Source: Oceanococcus sp. (lineage in GTDB: Bacteria; Pseudomonadota; Gammaproteobacteria; Nevskiales; Oceanococcaceae). Taken from it: a stretch of DNA of 33,003 nucleotides. How positions within the stretch are numbered: the first letter of the stretch is position 1; each line of letters opens with the position of its first letter. The position numbers and the translations under genes were made by a program. The stretch is taken from assembly GCA_030147945.1 (NCBI GenBank), contig JASBUL010000098.1, positions 24,632-57,634 on the forward strand. The letters run 5' to 3'. This document shows positions 1 to 7,529 of this stretch, in pieces. The notes under the pieces are model-generated. The model was given only the letters and a program-made list of their open reading frames with translations. It was not told where the DNA came from and ran no database searches.

Positions 1-200
1 CGGTGATCAAGCAAGGCCGCATCCGCATCCAGGCAGATGACGATGAAGCCTCGCTGGCACGCCGCCTGATGAAAAACGTGGAACTTGCGCTGTATCCCGA
101 GGTTCTCAGTTGGGCTGCGTCTGGCCGCCTGCAATGGCGTGACGGCATCGCCGTCCTTGATGATCAGCCCCTGCACCAACCGCTGTTAGGAGACTACTGA
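1..200 (+). CDS. purN: Phosphoribosylglycinamide formyltransferase, C-terminal end (partial)
   Basis: Only the last 65 or so codons are in the window; the gene begins upstream, so the GTG near position 3 is an internal Val codon, not a start. The visible peptide runs QGRIRIQADDDEASLARR, then VELALYPEVLSWAASGRLQW and an acidic tail. This matches the end of PurN, where residues after the catalytic core (ALYP..ISW..DGRL) close the C-terminal helix. PurN transfers a formyl group from 10-formyltetrahydrofolate to glycinamide ribonucleotide, the third step of cytoplasmic purine synthesis. Its TGA overlaps the next ATG by one base (TGATG), so it is probably co-transcribed and translationally coupled with the DUF3108 gene, an arrangement known in pseudomonads. 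The catalytic Asn/His/Asp are outside the window. Confidence 0.88.
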   Translation, partial: VIKQGRIRIQADDDEASLARRLMKNVELALYPEVLSWAASGRLQWRDGIAVLDDQPLHQPLLGDY

Positions 201-919
201 TGCGCCTGATCCGCCTGCTGCCTGTTGTACTGCTGCTGTTCGCCGGTGCCGCCCAGGCAGACCGGCTGGAACCGTTCAGCGCCGATTTCCGCCTTTATCG
301 CGGCGACACCACCCTCGGCTCGGCCACCCTGAGCCTGGTCAAGGACGCCGACAACTGCTTCGTGCACAGTTACACCGCCAAACCATCCTGGCTGTTCCGC
401 TGGGCCACTGGCAGCATCACCGAACGCAGCGAGTTCTGCGTCGAAAACGGGCGCATCACACCGCGCTTCTTCCGCTATCACCGCAGCGGCGTCGGCGCCG
501 ATGACGAGAATTTCAGCCTCACCTTCGATGCCCAGCAGCAGACCATCACCGACCACAACGGGGTCGAGCGCGCATGGGAAGATGGCGCGGTCGATCGCCT
601 GGCCGTGCAACTTGAGGCGCTGCGTCTGGTTGAAGGCATGAGCTTCCCGGTCGAGGAACGCCGCCTCAATGTGACCGTGGCCGACGACGACCGCACCAAG
701 CAGTACACCCTGGCGGTCACCGGTGAAGACACCATCAGCGTGCCCGCCGGGACCTTCCGCACGATTCGCGTCGAACGCATCAACGACCCCAAGAAAACCA
801 CGCGTTTCTGGGTCGCACCTGAGCTGGGCTATCGACTGGTTCAGGTCGAGCAGCAGCGCAAGGACGATCCGGTGATCGGTTTCTCGCTGAAAAGCCTGCC
901 CAGCACGCCCTCCCCCTGA
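200..919 (+). CDS. DUF3108 domain-containing periplasmic protein
   Basis: 239 residues. A signal peptide spans residues 1-20 (MRLIRLLPVVLLLFAGAAQA), with likely cleavage after AQA. The mature part looks like the DUF3108 family: an early FSADFRLYRGDTTLGSATLSL segment, beta-rich with many charged residues, then EDTISVPAGTFRTIRVER and a TTRFWVAPELGYRLVQVEQ segment near the C-terminus. Those last two segments are the hallmark of DUF3108 proteins (also called lipid/LolA-like fold predictions). No enzyme motif is visible and the function is unknown; an envelope or lipid-related role is only a guess. The start overlaps the purN stop by one base, and purN-DUF3108 adjacency is common in gammaproteobacteria. 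A weak hairpin without a U-tract follows the stop. Confidence 0.85.
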   Translation: MRLIRLLPVVLLLFAGAAQADRLEPFSADFRLYRGDTTLGSATLSLVKDADNCFVHSYTAKPSWLFRWATGSITERSEFCVENGRITPRFFRYHRSGVGADDENFSLTFDAQQQTITDHNGVERAWEDGAVDRLAVQLEALRLVEGMSFPVEERRLNVTVADDDRTKQYTLAVTGEDTISVPAGTFRTIRVERINDPKKTTRFWVAPELGYRLVQVEQQRKDDPVIGFSLKSLPSTPSP

Positions 920-939
920 GCCGCCCTGAACGCGAACGC

Positions 940-963
940 GCGGGTCCAAGCGCTGCGACCCGC
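940..963. other. Hairpin after the DUF3108 gene
   Basis: GCGGGTC (940-946) and GACCCGC (957-963) form a perfect 7-bp stem with a 10-nt loop, 20 bases after the DUF3108 stop. There is no U-tract, so it is at best a weak or Rho-assisted end signal. Confidence 0.35.
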
Positions 964-1037
964 AGCTTGCCCGCGCACGCAGAAAAATCATAAACACCTG
1001 TTTTTTATAAGGTATTCGCTCAGACCTCGAAAAATGT

Positions 1038-1079
1038 TTGCGCACTGCAACATCTACTGTTACATTGATCTCTGTAACA
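1038..1079 (+). promoter_or_regulatory. Candidate promoter with palindromic operator upstream of the metal-dependent hydrolase
   Basis: TGTTACA (1058-1064) and TGTAACA (1073-1079) form a perfect 7-bp inverted repeat with 8 bases between the arms, lying in an AT-rich patch. A possible -35 TTGCGC (1038-1043) and -10 TACATT (1061-1066) are separated by 17 bases, so the left arm would cover the -10 and the right arm the start site. This geometry suits a dimeric repressor of TetR or GntR type. No regulator gene is next to it in the window. The inverted repeat is seen directly; the promoter match is modest. Confidence 0.45.
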
Positions 1080-1109
1080 ATCATGACTGTGCTAATGAGA
1101 GGTGCGGCA

Positions 1110-1997
1110 ATGCAAACGGAAACCACATCCCCGACCCCACGCAAGGCGCGCAAGGCCTCCCAGCCTCGTGCTGAAGTGCTGCCGACGCGGCGCGACATCG
1201 AATTCAACCTCCCGGCGGGCAAGATCAAGGACTGGAATGGCCACGGCAAGCACTTGAGCCATTTCATGAACACCTTGTCGATCCTGTTCCCGGTTGGCGA
1301 GCGCTTCTTCATCAAGGCGGTGCGCAACTACCGTGATCAGATCACCGATCCGGAGCTGGCCAAGGCGGTCACCGCCTTCATTGGTCAGGAAGCCATGCAC
1401 GGACGCGAGCACGAGGACTACAACGATGCGGTTTTTGCCGCCATCGAAGACTCGGAACAGCAGGAACGCTTCGTCAAATGGCTGCTCGGTACGGCGCAGA
1501 AGATCACCCCGGACTCGTTCCAGCTGTCGGCGACCATCGCCCTTGAGCACTTCACCGCGATCATGGCGGACGGCCTGCTGCGCGAGCCGCGCATCCTGGA
1601 AGGCTCCGACCCCGCTTTTGCCAATGTCTGGACCTGGCATGCACTGGAAGAGACCGAGCACAAAGCCGTCGCCTATGACGTGTGGGAGCAGGTCATGGGC
1701 AAGGGCGTGCTGGCCTACGCCAACCGCGCCGGCGGTCTGCTGGTCGCCACACCGATCCTGTGGAGCGTGGTGGCGTACTACTACCTGCGCACGCTGCGCA
1801 AGGATGGCGAGCTGACCAACGCGCGCGGCTGGAAGAATTTCTTCAAAGTCTCGTTCGGCGAACTTGGCTACTTCCGCAAGATGGCCAAACCGTGGGCCGA
1901 TTACTTCCGCCCCAGCTTCCATCCCTGGGATCACGACAACCGTCAGTTCCTCAAATTGCTGGAGGACTTCCCAGCCTCCGTGCAACAGGCGTCCTGA
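1110..1997 (+). CDS. Predicted metal-dependent hydrolase (PF10118/COG3687-like)
   Basis: 295 residues from the ATG at 1110. That start is preferred over in-frame ATGs at 1083 and 1095 and a TTG at 1038, because GAGAGG sits about 7 bases before it and the earlier codons encode a low-complexity Thr/Val stretch inside the promoter region. The protein carries three helical His/Glu motifs typical of the family: QEAMHGREH (residues 93-101), ALEHFTA (145-150) and WHALEETEHKAVAYD (176-190). Their spacing resembles a ferritin-like di-metal site, but this is inference. There is no signal peptide; a hydrophobic stretch near VCWS/VVAYYY in the C-terminal half could be buried or membrane-facing. The true substrate is unknown. 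It precedes an SDR gene, separated by a good terminator, so the two are probably separate transcripts. Confidence 0.8.
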   Translation: MQTETTSPTPRKARKASQPRAEVLPTRRDIEFNLPAGKIKDWNGHGKHLSHFMNTLSILFPVGERFFIKAVRNYRDQITDPELAKAVTAFIGQEAMHGREHEDYNDAVFAAIEDSEQQERFVKWLLGTAQKITPDSFQLSATIALEHFTAIMADGLLREPRILEGSDPAFANVWTWHALEETEHKAVAYDVWEQVMGKGVLAYANRAGGLLVATPILWSVVAYYYLRTLRKDGELTNARGWKNFFKVSFGELGYFRKMAKPWADYFRPSFHPWDHDNRQFLKLLEDFPASVQQAS

Positions 1998-2023
1998 TCT
2001 CCCCCCCCTTGGCGGGACGCCAC

Positions 2024-2053
2024 GGGCGCCATCGCGACGATGGCGCCCTTTTT
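2024..2053 (+). terminator. Rho-independent terminator after the metal-dependent hydrolase
   Basis: GGGCGCCATCG (2024-2034) and CGATGGCGCCC (2038-2048) form a perfect 11-bp GC-rich stem with a 3-base loop, followed by TTTTT (2049-2053). It lies 27 bases after the hydrolase stop, a strong intrinsic terminator for the + strand. Confidence 0.9.
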
Positions 2054-2131
2054 CTTTCATAATGCCGGCCCGCCGGACACCCGGCGCAGACAGGCGGCGC
2101 AACGCAGACGCCGCGTCAACCGAGTAAAACC

Positions 2132-2977
2132 ATGAAAAACTTCAGCAACAAGGTCGCGGCCATCACCGGCGCGGGCTCAGGTATTGGTCGCGCACTGGCG
2201 CTGCAACTGGCCGATGCGGGCTGCGCCGTGGCGATTTCCGATGTCAATGAAGCGGGCCTGGCGGAAACCGCGGCCCTGCTCGCCGACAAAGGCGTCAAAG
2301 TGACCCAGCAGCGCCTGGATGTGGCCGATCGCGCCGCCGTCTATGCCTGGGCTGACCAGGTGGTGGCCGAGCATGGCCAGGTCAATCTGATCTTCAACAA
2401 CGCAGGCGTGGCCCTGGCGGGCAGTGTCGCCGGCACCTCGATCGAAGATTACGAATGGATCATGAACATCAATTTCTGGGGCGTGGTCTACGGCACCAAA
2501 GCCTTCCTGCCGCATCTCAAAGCCAGCGGCGATGGCCATGTGATCAACATTTCCAGCGTGTTTGGGCTGTTTTCGCAACCCACGCAAAGCGGCTACAACG
2601 CGAGCAAGTTCGCGGTGCGCGGCTTCACCGAATCGCTGCGTCAGGAACTTGATCTGGCCAGCCACGGGGTGTCCGCCAGCTGTGTACACCCGGGCGGCAT
2701 CAAGACCAATATCGCGCGCTCGGCCCGCATCAATGCGAGCATGAAGGACCTCACCGGGGTGGATGGCGAGAAAAGCACCGCCGAGTTCGAAAAGCTGTTC
2801 TCGACCACAGCCGATCAGGCCGCTGCGACCATCCTCAAAGGGGTGCGCAAAAACGCCCGGCGCATTCTGATCGGGCTCGACGCACGCGCCATCGACTCAT
2901 TCCAGCGCAGCTTGCCGGCCAACTACCAGGCCCTGCTGACCGGGGCCTTCAAGCTCGGGCGCCGCCTGCGCAGCTGA
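2132..2977 (+). CDS. Short-chain dehydrogenase/reductase (SDR)
   Basis: 281 residues, the size of a classical SDR. The cofactor motif TGAGSGIG is at residues 12-19, the structural FNNAG at 88-92, and the catalytic Ser in NISSV at about 141-142 with Tyr155 and Lys159 in YNASK. Asp37 at the end of the second strand suggests a preference for NAD(H) over NADP(H). After the catalytic site comes HPGGIKTNIARSARI, seen in SDRs annotated as acetoin or steroid-type dehydrogenases, and a C-terminal part about 80 residues longer than the minimal fold. The substrate cannot be read from sequence. The gene stands alone between a terminator upstream and a hairpin shared with the convergent copper-chaperone gene. 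The ribosome site before the ATG is weak. Confidence 0.88.
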   Translation: MKNFSNKVAAITGAGSGIGRALALQLADAGCAVAISDVNEAGLAETAALLADKGVKVTQQRLDVADRAAVYAWADQVVAEHGQVNLIFNNAGVALAGSVAGTSIEDYEWIMNINFWGVVYGTKAFLPHLKASGDGHVINISSVFGLFSQPTQSGYNASKFAVRGFTESLRQELDLASHGVSASCVHPGGIKTNIARSARINASMKDLTGVDGEKSTAEFEKLFSTTADQAAATILKGVRKNARRILIGLDARAIDSFQRSLPANYQALLTGAFKLGRRLRS

Positions 2978-2985
2978 GCACCAGC

Positions 2986-3016
2986 GGCGAAACGGCTGGG
3001 CTTTGGCCGTTTCGCC
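2986..3016. terminator. Hairpin between convergent SDR and copper-chaperone genes
   Basis: GGCGAAACGGC (2986-2996) and GCCGTTTCGCC (3006-3016) make a perfect 11-bp stem with a 9-base loop, ending directly against the stop codon of the minus-strand gene. There is no clear U-run on either side. Its position suggests a bidirectional transcription barrier or 3' stabiliser. Confidence 0.55.
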
Positions 3017-3508
3017 TCAATGATGGGCGTGGCTGTCTGCCGCGCCCATCGCCGGCTTGACCGGCACGCTGATGTTTGTGCTTGAACCGTCGGCAAACTG
3101 CAGCTGCAAGGACAGCTGAGCGCCGCTGGTCAACGCCGTGTTCAGCCCCATCAGCATGAGGTGATCACCACCGACCTTGAGCGCGGCCTGGCCACGGGCC
3201 GGAATCTCCAGACCATTTTCCAGTTGCCGCATGCGCATCATGCCGTCCTGCATGAACATGGTGTGGATTTCCGCACGTGCGGCCTCGGCCAACGTCGCGC
3301 CGATGAGACGCGCCGGCGCGTCGGCGGCATTGACCAGCCGCATATAGCCCGCACTGACCTTGGCCCCCGGCGGCGTTTCACGAATCCACGCCTCTTCGAT
3401 GCTGACCGCCTCGGCCTGCGTCGTCGGCGCGGCGGGCTCGGGCGTGCCGCAGGCACTCAGCCAAACGACAAAAAGGGTCGCAAGCAGCGGCTTCATCAGC
3501 GTGCTCAT
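3017..3508 (-). CDS. PCu(A)C-type copper chaperone lipoprotein
   Basis: 163 residues. The N-terminus is a lipoprotein signal with lipobox LSAC, placing the lipidated Cys at residue 20; the next residue is Gly, so outer-membrane sorting is expected. The mature part is a PCu(A)C domain: [15 protein letters not shown] (residues 80-94) and [10 protein letters not shown] (113-122) supply the conserved His and Met ligands (His82, Met90/91/93, His116, Met118) that bind Cu(I). The short C-terminal tail SHAHH may add metal binding. Such proteins deliver copper to the CuA/CuB sites of cytochrome oxidases in the periplasm. Met5 is an alternative start. The ATG overlaps the dcd stop by 4 bases (ATGA), so the gene is translated with dcd although no functional link is known. 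Confidence 0.85.
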   Translation of the reverse strand: MSTLMKPLLATLFVVWLSACGTPEPAAPTTQAEAVSIEEAWIRETPPGAKVSAGYMRLVNAADAPARLIGATLAEAARAEIHTMFMQDGMMRMRQLENGLEIPARGQAALKVGGDHLMLMGLNTALTSGAQLSLQLQFADGSSTNISVPVKPAMGAADSHAHH

Positions 3509-4071
3509 GTGCGCGGCAGCGTGACACCACGCTGTCCTTGGTATTTGCCCTTGCGGTCCATGTAAGAGGTCTCGCAGACCTCATCGGATTCCAGAAACAG
3601 CATCTGCGCAACACCTTCGTTGGCGTAAATTTTGGCCGGCAACGGCGTCGTGTTGGAAAACTCCAGGGTCACATGGCCCTCCCACTCCGGTTCCAGCGGC
3701 GTCACATTGACGATGATGCCGCAACGCGCGTAGGTGCTCTTGCCCAGACAGATGGTCAGCACGCTGCGCGGAATGCGGAAGTATTCAACCGTGCGTGCCA
3801 AGGCAAAGGAATTGGGCGGGATGATGCACACATCCCCTTTGAAGTCGACGAAGCTGTCCTCTGAGAACGCTTTGGGGTCGACCACCGCCGAGTTGATGTT
3901 GGTGAAGATCTTGAATTCGTCGGCACAACGCACGTCGTAGCCGTAGCTTGAAACCCCGTACGACACGATGGGTCCGTTGTGATGCTCACGCATCTGGCCC
4001 GCCTCGAAGGGTTCGATCATGCCGTGGGATTCGGCCATGCGCTTGATCCAGCGATCCGATTTGATACTCAT
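3505..4071 (-). CDS. dcd: dCTP deaminase
   Basis: 188 residues, the usual length for the gammaproteobacterial enzyme. It converts dCTP to dUTP plus ammonia, feeding thymidylate synthesis in the cytoplasm. The family core is intact: [13 protein letters not shown] near residue 41, GKSTYARCG with Ser112 and Arg116, then [20 protein letters not shown] containing the catalytic Glu137, and NEGVAQMLF near 151. The [12 protein letters not shown] end forms the nucleotide-closing C-terminal segment. It lies 27 bases downstream of apbC and overlaps the copper-chaperone gene by 4 bases, so apbC-dcd-chaperone reads as one minus-strand operon. The dcd/apbC neighbourhood is conserved in pseudomonads. Confidence 0.95.
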   Translation of the reverse strand: MSIKSDRWIKRMAESHGMIEPFEAGQMREHHNGPIVSYGVSSYGYDVRCADEFKIFTNINSAVVDPKAFSEDSFVDFKGDVCIIPPNSFALARTVEYFRIPRSVLTICLGKSTYARCGIIVNVTPLEPEWEGHVTLEFSNTTPLPAKIYANEGVAQMLFLESDEVCETSYMDRKGKYQGQRGVTLPRT

Positions 4072-4098
4072 GCTTGCATCCGCAATGGTGGGTCGGCG

Positions 4099-5166
4099 TT
4101 ATTCGACAACAATATCAGGGAATTCGGCTGCGCCACCGCGGCTCAAGGCCAGTGCGGTGCGGCGTGCAACCTGGAAATAACCGGCGGCCAGCGGCCCGTC
4201 CGGTTCAGCAGCCACGGTCGGCCGGCCGCTGTCGGCCTGCAGCCGCACGCCGGCGCTCAGCGGCAACTGCCCAAGCAAGGGCACATTGTACTGGGCGGCC
4301 ATGGCCTGCCCGCCGCCGCTGCCGAAAATCGGGTCTTCATGCCCGCAGTTGGAGCAAATGTGGGTGCTCATGTTTTCCACGATACCGAGCACGCTGACCC
4401 CAACCTTCTCGAACATCTTCAGGCCCTTGCGCGCATCCAGCAGGGCGATGTCCTGCGGCGTGGTCACGATCACCGCACCGCTGACCGGAATACGCTGGGC
4501 CAGGGACAGCTGCGTGTCACCGGTGCCCGGCGGCATGTCGATGATCAGATAGTCGAGCTCCGGCCAGCGCGTCTCGCTGAGCAACTGATGCAGCGCCTGG
4601 GTCACCATCGGCCCGCGCCAGATGGTCGGCTGCTCTTCGTCCACCAGCAATCCGATCGACATCAGGGCCACGCCATGCGCGGCCACCGGCAGCATCATCT
4701 TCTGCTCCAGCACCTCGGGCTTGGCCTCGGCAACACCGAGCATGCGCGGCTGGCTGGGGCCGTAGATGTCCGCATCGAGCATGCCCACGCTGGCACCCTC
4801 GGCCGCCAGCGCGATGGCCAGGTTGGCCGACACCGTGGATTTGCCCACGCCACCCTTGCCGGAGGCCACCGCAATGATGTTGCGAATGCCGGGCAAGGGC
4901 TTGAGACTGCCTTGCACCGCCTGCGGCTCCACTTTCCAGTCGATCTGCAGCTGCAGCTGCCGCTCACCCAGCAAGCCAGCCAAGTGCTCGGCCAGTGCAG
5001 CACGCAAGCTCTGCGCGTAACGGCGGGCCGGGAACGGCAGGCAGATGTTCAGACTCAGCGTCTGTGCATCAAAGGCAATGTCGCGGACGTATTCCAGCAA
5101 GTCCGACTCCATCACGGCATCGGAAAATGCCCGCAAGGCTTGTTCGATGGCACCACGGTCCAGCAC
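4099..5166 (-). CDS. apbC: Mrp/ApbC-family iron-sulfur cluster carrier ATPase
   Basis: 355 residues from a GTG at 5166, chosen because CGAGGA lies about 6 bases upstream; a TTG at 5184 in the same frame has no such site, and the ATG at 5173 is out of frame. An N-terminal DUF59/MIP18-like domain (about residues 5-80) is followed by the P-loop NTPase of the Mrp/NBP35 family. The deviant Walker A GKGGVGKS is at residues 103-110, switch DADIYGPSQPRML at 131, and IIDMPPGTGDTQ at 208. The CSNC pair (Cys271, Cys274) bridges a 4Fe-4S cluster at the dimer interface. The protein carries Fe-S clusters to cytoplasmic apoproteins, which suits a region encoding the cluster-rich Rnf complex. It is divergent from the 5359 gene. 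Confidence 0.93.
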   Translation of the reverse strand: MLDRGAIEQALRAFSDAVMESDLLEYVRDIAFDAQTLSLNICLPFPARRYAQSLRAALAEHLAGLLGERQLQLQIDWKVEPQAVQGSLKPLPGIRNIIAVASGKGGVGKSTVSANLAIALAAEGASVGMLDADIYGPSQPRMLGVAEAKPEVLEQKMMLPVAAHGVALMSIGLLVDEEQPTIWRGPMVTQALHQLLSETRWPELDYLIIDMPPGTGDTQLSLAQRIPVSGAVIVTTPQDIALLDARKGLKMFEKVGVSVLGIVENMSTHICSNCGHEDPIFGSGGGQAMAAQYNVPLLGQLPLSAGVRLQADSGRPTVAAEPDGPLAAGYFQVARRTALALSRGGAAEFPDIVVE

Positions 5167-5211
5167 AGCACATCCTCGGGGCAAAGCCCCAGTAGGCTTG
5201 AAAGGATGCGC

Positions 5212-5220
5212 ATCTTAGCA
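5212..5220 (-). promoter_or_regulatory. Extended -10 promoter for apbC
   Basis: On the minus strand TGCTAAGAT reads as an extended -10 (TGn then TAAGAT, 5217 to 5212), about 46 bases before the GTG start. No good -35 is visible at the expected distance, which extended -10 promoters tolerate. Confidence 0.45.
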
Positions 5221-5257
5221 GCCGTCACCTGCACTCGCGCACAGGCTTGAAACATCC

Positions 5258-5266
5258 TGCTAGTAT
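5258..5266 (+). promoter_or_regulatory. Extended -10 promoter for the secreted cysteine-rich protein gene
   Basis: TGCTAGTAT (5258-5266) matches an extended -10 (TGn plus TAGTAT, 4 of 6). The -35 region CGCACA is poor. The implied leader is about 85 bases. It is divergent from the apbC promoter 38 bases away. Confidence 0.35.
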
Positions 5267-5358
5267 CTGAAACTTGGGGGCTTATTGGACAAGGCATGAC
5301 CCAAAAGCGTCACGCAGAGGACGTAAAAGAAGGCCAGCCTTGCCACACGGGAGACAAC

Positions 5359-7425
5359 ATGGACGCGACACCCCGATTCCTGCGGCTGACCGCAGGCTTT
5401 GTAGTTGCTGCCTCGGCCAGCGCACTCAGTGCCAGCCAGGCGACCTACGTATCAACGCCTGAAGATGCACAACAGGCCTTTTCCTCACTCAACGGCAGCG
5501 AACAGGCACAACTCAGCGAACAGCTGAGCGGTCTGCTCGGGCAGGTCGATTTCGCTGGCCTGCTGGAACCGTTTCTTCCACAACCACAAGCCCAGGCCGA
5601 AGACGACCTGCTCGGCGATACCCTCGACCCGCTTGGGCTGGGTGCAGTCAATGACCTGCTTGATCTGGTCCTGCTGCTGCCGGGTGCGTTGAACTACACT
5701 TGGGAATACGAAATGAATGGGCAGCGCGGCAGCGCCAGCGCCTTGCTCAATCTGCCCACGCCGATCGACGTGGACGGGAACGGCTTGCCCGACATCACCG
5801 CCACGCTGTCGATCTCGGGCACCAACCAGGTGACCATGACCGTCGATCGCCTGGGCGCCCGGCTGGGTTTGCGCGGCCTGCTCGGCAGCGTGCTGGGCAA
5901 CAATCCGTTGCCGCTCAAGATCGAAGCCGTCATCGCCGACCCCAGAAGCGAATCCGATGCCCTGTTCGCGCTGGGTTATGACGCCAGCGCCAACAGCGCG
6001 CCGGAACAATTTTCGGCCGCGGTCAATCTGAGCGGCGCACTCGACAGCTCGCAGATCGGCGTCAATCTGACGACCAAAAGCCCAGGCGACAGCCTGACGC
6101 TGCTGGCAGGCCAGTTCAGCCGTGCCAGCGATGGAGAACGCGAGCCCAGCCAGGAACTGGCCATGAGCCTGAGCCCGGTACCGGCACGCGCCAACGTCGA
6201 TGTCACGCTGGGCGATCAGATTGCGGTTGCACTGGGCGCAACCCAGCGCAGCACCGCCGATATTCTGTTCGTCAACCACGCCAGCCAGCCGGCACAGGTG
6301 GTCACGGCCCTGATCGAGCAGCTGCCCACCAGCCTGAATCTGAGCCTGGCCGAGAACCAGTCCGACCGCGTGCTGAGCTACTCTGGCAGCAGTGACGTGG
6401 ATCTGATTCATATCACCGCCGATGGTGTCGGCGGGCTGTTCGGCAACACCAGTCAGGTTGATCTGGAGCTGGCCCAGATTCCCACCGACATGAGCTTGAG
6501 CTTTGGCAGTTCGGGCGATTTCGATCTCGATCTGGGTGATGACAACCTGGGCCGGATCGAAGCCCTGCTCACCAACGGCCCGGATGTCCGCGTCCCCGCC
6601 GGCATGGACGGTGTCACCTTGCTGGAAATCCCCGGCACCTCGGTGCTCACCGCACGCATCAGCGGTCTCAAGCGGGTCACAGCCCAGCAAGCGCCGCTGG
6701 CCCTGGCCCTGGATTCCGTTGCCGGCAACCCACTGCGCGTGGAACTGCGTGAACAGCCATCGGCAAGCGCCAAACAGACCTACACCATCGCGGAGCTCAG
6801 CAGCATCCAGCGCCACACGGAGATCTCGATCGACGAAAGCGGCGGAGCCCAGCGCATCCGCTACCGGGCCGACGATGCAGCGAGCAGCCTGAGCTTCTCC
6901 ACCAACGCCGGCGATCGTCATCAGATGACCGCGTCAGCCGCGCCGGTGGCCAGCAGCATCGATATCTGCGCCGCCGGTGGTACGGCCTGCACCACGTCGG
7001 GCAAATCGGCCAACACCGGATCCTTCCGGGTCATCACCAGCCAGCCGGTCAATCTGAATCTGCGCGACTGCGACACCGTCAGCTGTGGCAATGAGCTGCG
7101 CCTGACCAATCTCAGCATCCGGCACCTGGATCTGGCCATCAACATCAGCGAGAACTGCACCATCTTCGGTTGCATCACCGGCTCCAAGGGCAGCATCTGG
7201 CTGGATACCGACAACTACAACCTGACCGGTGGCTTCCGCAGCCGCTCCTCGGACTTCAACGTCAACGGGTTTTTCGGTTCGGGTTTCAGAACCAACAACC
7301 GCTATGTCAGCTGGAACAATTTCATTCCCAGCAAGTCCGGCAGCATCTCCTGCGGCTCTGGCACCTTCCTGGATGTCACGGTGATCGGCATCACCATCGA
7401 CGTCTCAGGTCTGTATCTGTGCTGA
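5359..7425 (+). CDS. Unrecognised secreted protein with cysteine-rich C-terminal region
   Basis: 688 residues from the ATG at 5359, chosen for the GGGAGA site 4-5 bases upstream; an in-frame ATG at 5296 would put a charged segment before the signal peptide. A signal sequence spans residues 1 to about 28 (cleavage near ALSASQA). Residues 30-110 are Leu/Gly/Asp-rich and helical. PIDVDGNGLPDI (135-146) fits the DxDxNGxxD calcium-binding loop found in type-3 thrombospondin and FG-GAP repeats. Residues 150-530 look like repeated amphipathic beta strands (many alternating LxLxL/VxL stretches). All eight cysteines (537, 544, 571, 576, 600, 605, 665, 688) are in the last 152 residues and the final residue is Cys, suggesting four disulfides and export. 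I cannot name a family. It interrupts the common apbC/metG divergent arrangement and ends at a terminator. Confidence 0.75.
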   Translation: MDATPRFLRLTAGFVVAASASALSASQATYVSTPEDAQQAFSSLNGSEQAQLSEQLSGLLGQVDFAGLLEPFLPQPQAQAEDDLLGDTLDPLGLGAVNDLLDLVLLLPGALNYTWEYEMNGQRGSASALLNLPTPIDVDGNGLPDITATLSISGTNQVTMTVDRLGARLGLRGLLGSVLGNNPLPLKIEAVIADPRSESDALFALGYDASANSAPEQFSAAVNLSGALDSSQIGVNLTTKSPGDSLTLLAGQFSRASDGEREPSQELAMSLSPVPARANVDVTLGDQIAVALGATQRSTADILFVNHASQPAQVVTALIEQLPTSLNLSLAENQSDRVLSYSGSSDVDLIHITADGVGGLFGNTSQVDLELAQIPTDMSLSFGSSGDFDLDLGDDNLGRIEALLTNGPDVRVPAGMDGVTLLEIPGTSVLTARISGLKRVTAQQAPLALALDSVAGNPLRVELREQPSASAKQTYTIAELSSIQRHTEISIDESGGAQRIRYRADDAASSLSFSTNAGDRHQMTASAAPVASSIDICAAGGTACTTSGKSANTGSFRVITSQPVNLNLRDCDTVSCGNELRLTNLSIRHLDLAINISENCTIFGCITGSKGSIWLDTDNYNLTGGFRSRSSDFNVNGFFGSGFRTNNRYVSWNNFIPSKSGSISCGSGTFLDVTVIGITIDVSGLYLC

Positions 7426-7447
7426 CACCACCAATCTGATGGTCACG

Positions 7448-7475
7448 AGAAACCCGCTACGGCGGGTTTCTTTAT
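7448..7475 (+). terminator. Rho-independent terminator after the cysteine-rich protein gene
   Basis: GAAACCCGC (7449-7457) and GCGGGTTTC (7462-7470) form a perfect 9-bp stem with loop TACG, followed by TTT. The flanking A7448/T7471 pair extends it. It isolates the upstream gene from metG. Confidence 0.85.
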
Positions 7476-7529
7476 GTTTGAACGGGTGGCGTATGGCAAA
7501 ATAACGTGTTTTCCCACGACTTTTCCGCC

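Noticed and set aside
3979..5250. 423-codon + strand frame across apbC
   Set aside because: It is antisense to apbC with its intact Walker A and CxxC motifs; the translation is His/Arg/Gln-rich with no recognisable domain.
5485..6921. 478-codon frame on the minus strand opposite the cysteine-rich secreted protein gene
   Set aside because: The + strand frame has a ribosome site, a signal peptide, a promoter and a terminator; the antisense frame has none of these and a shadow-like Gly/Ala/Gln/Val composition.
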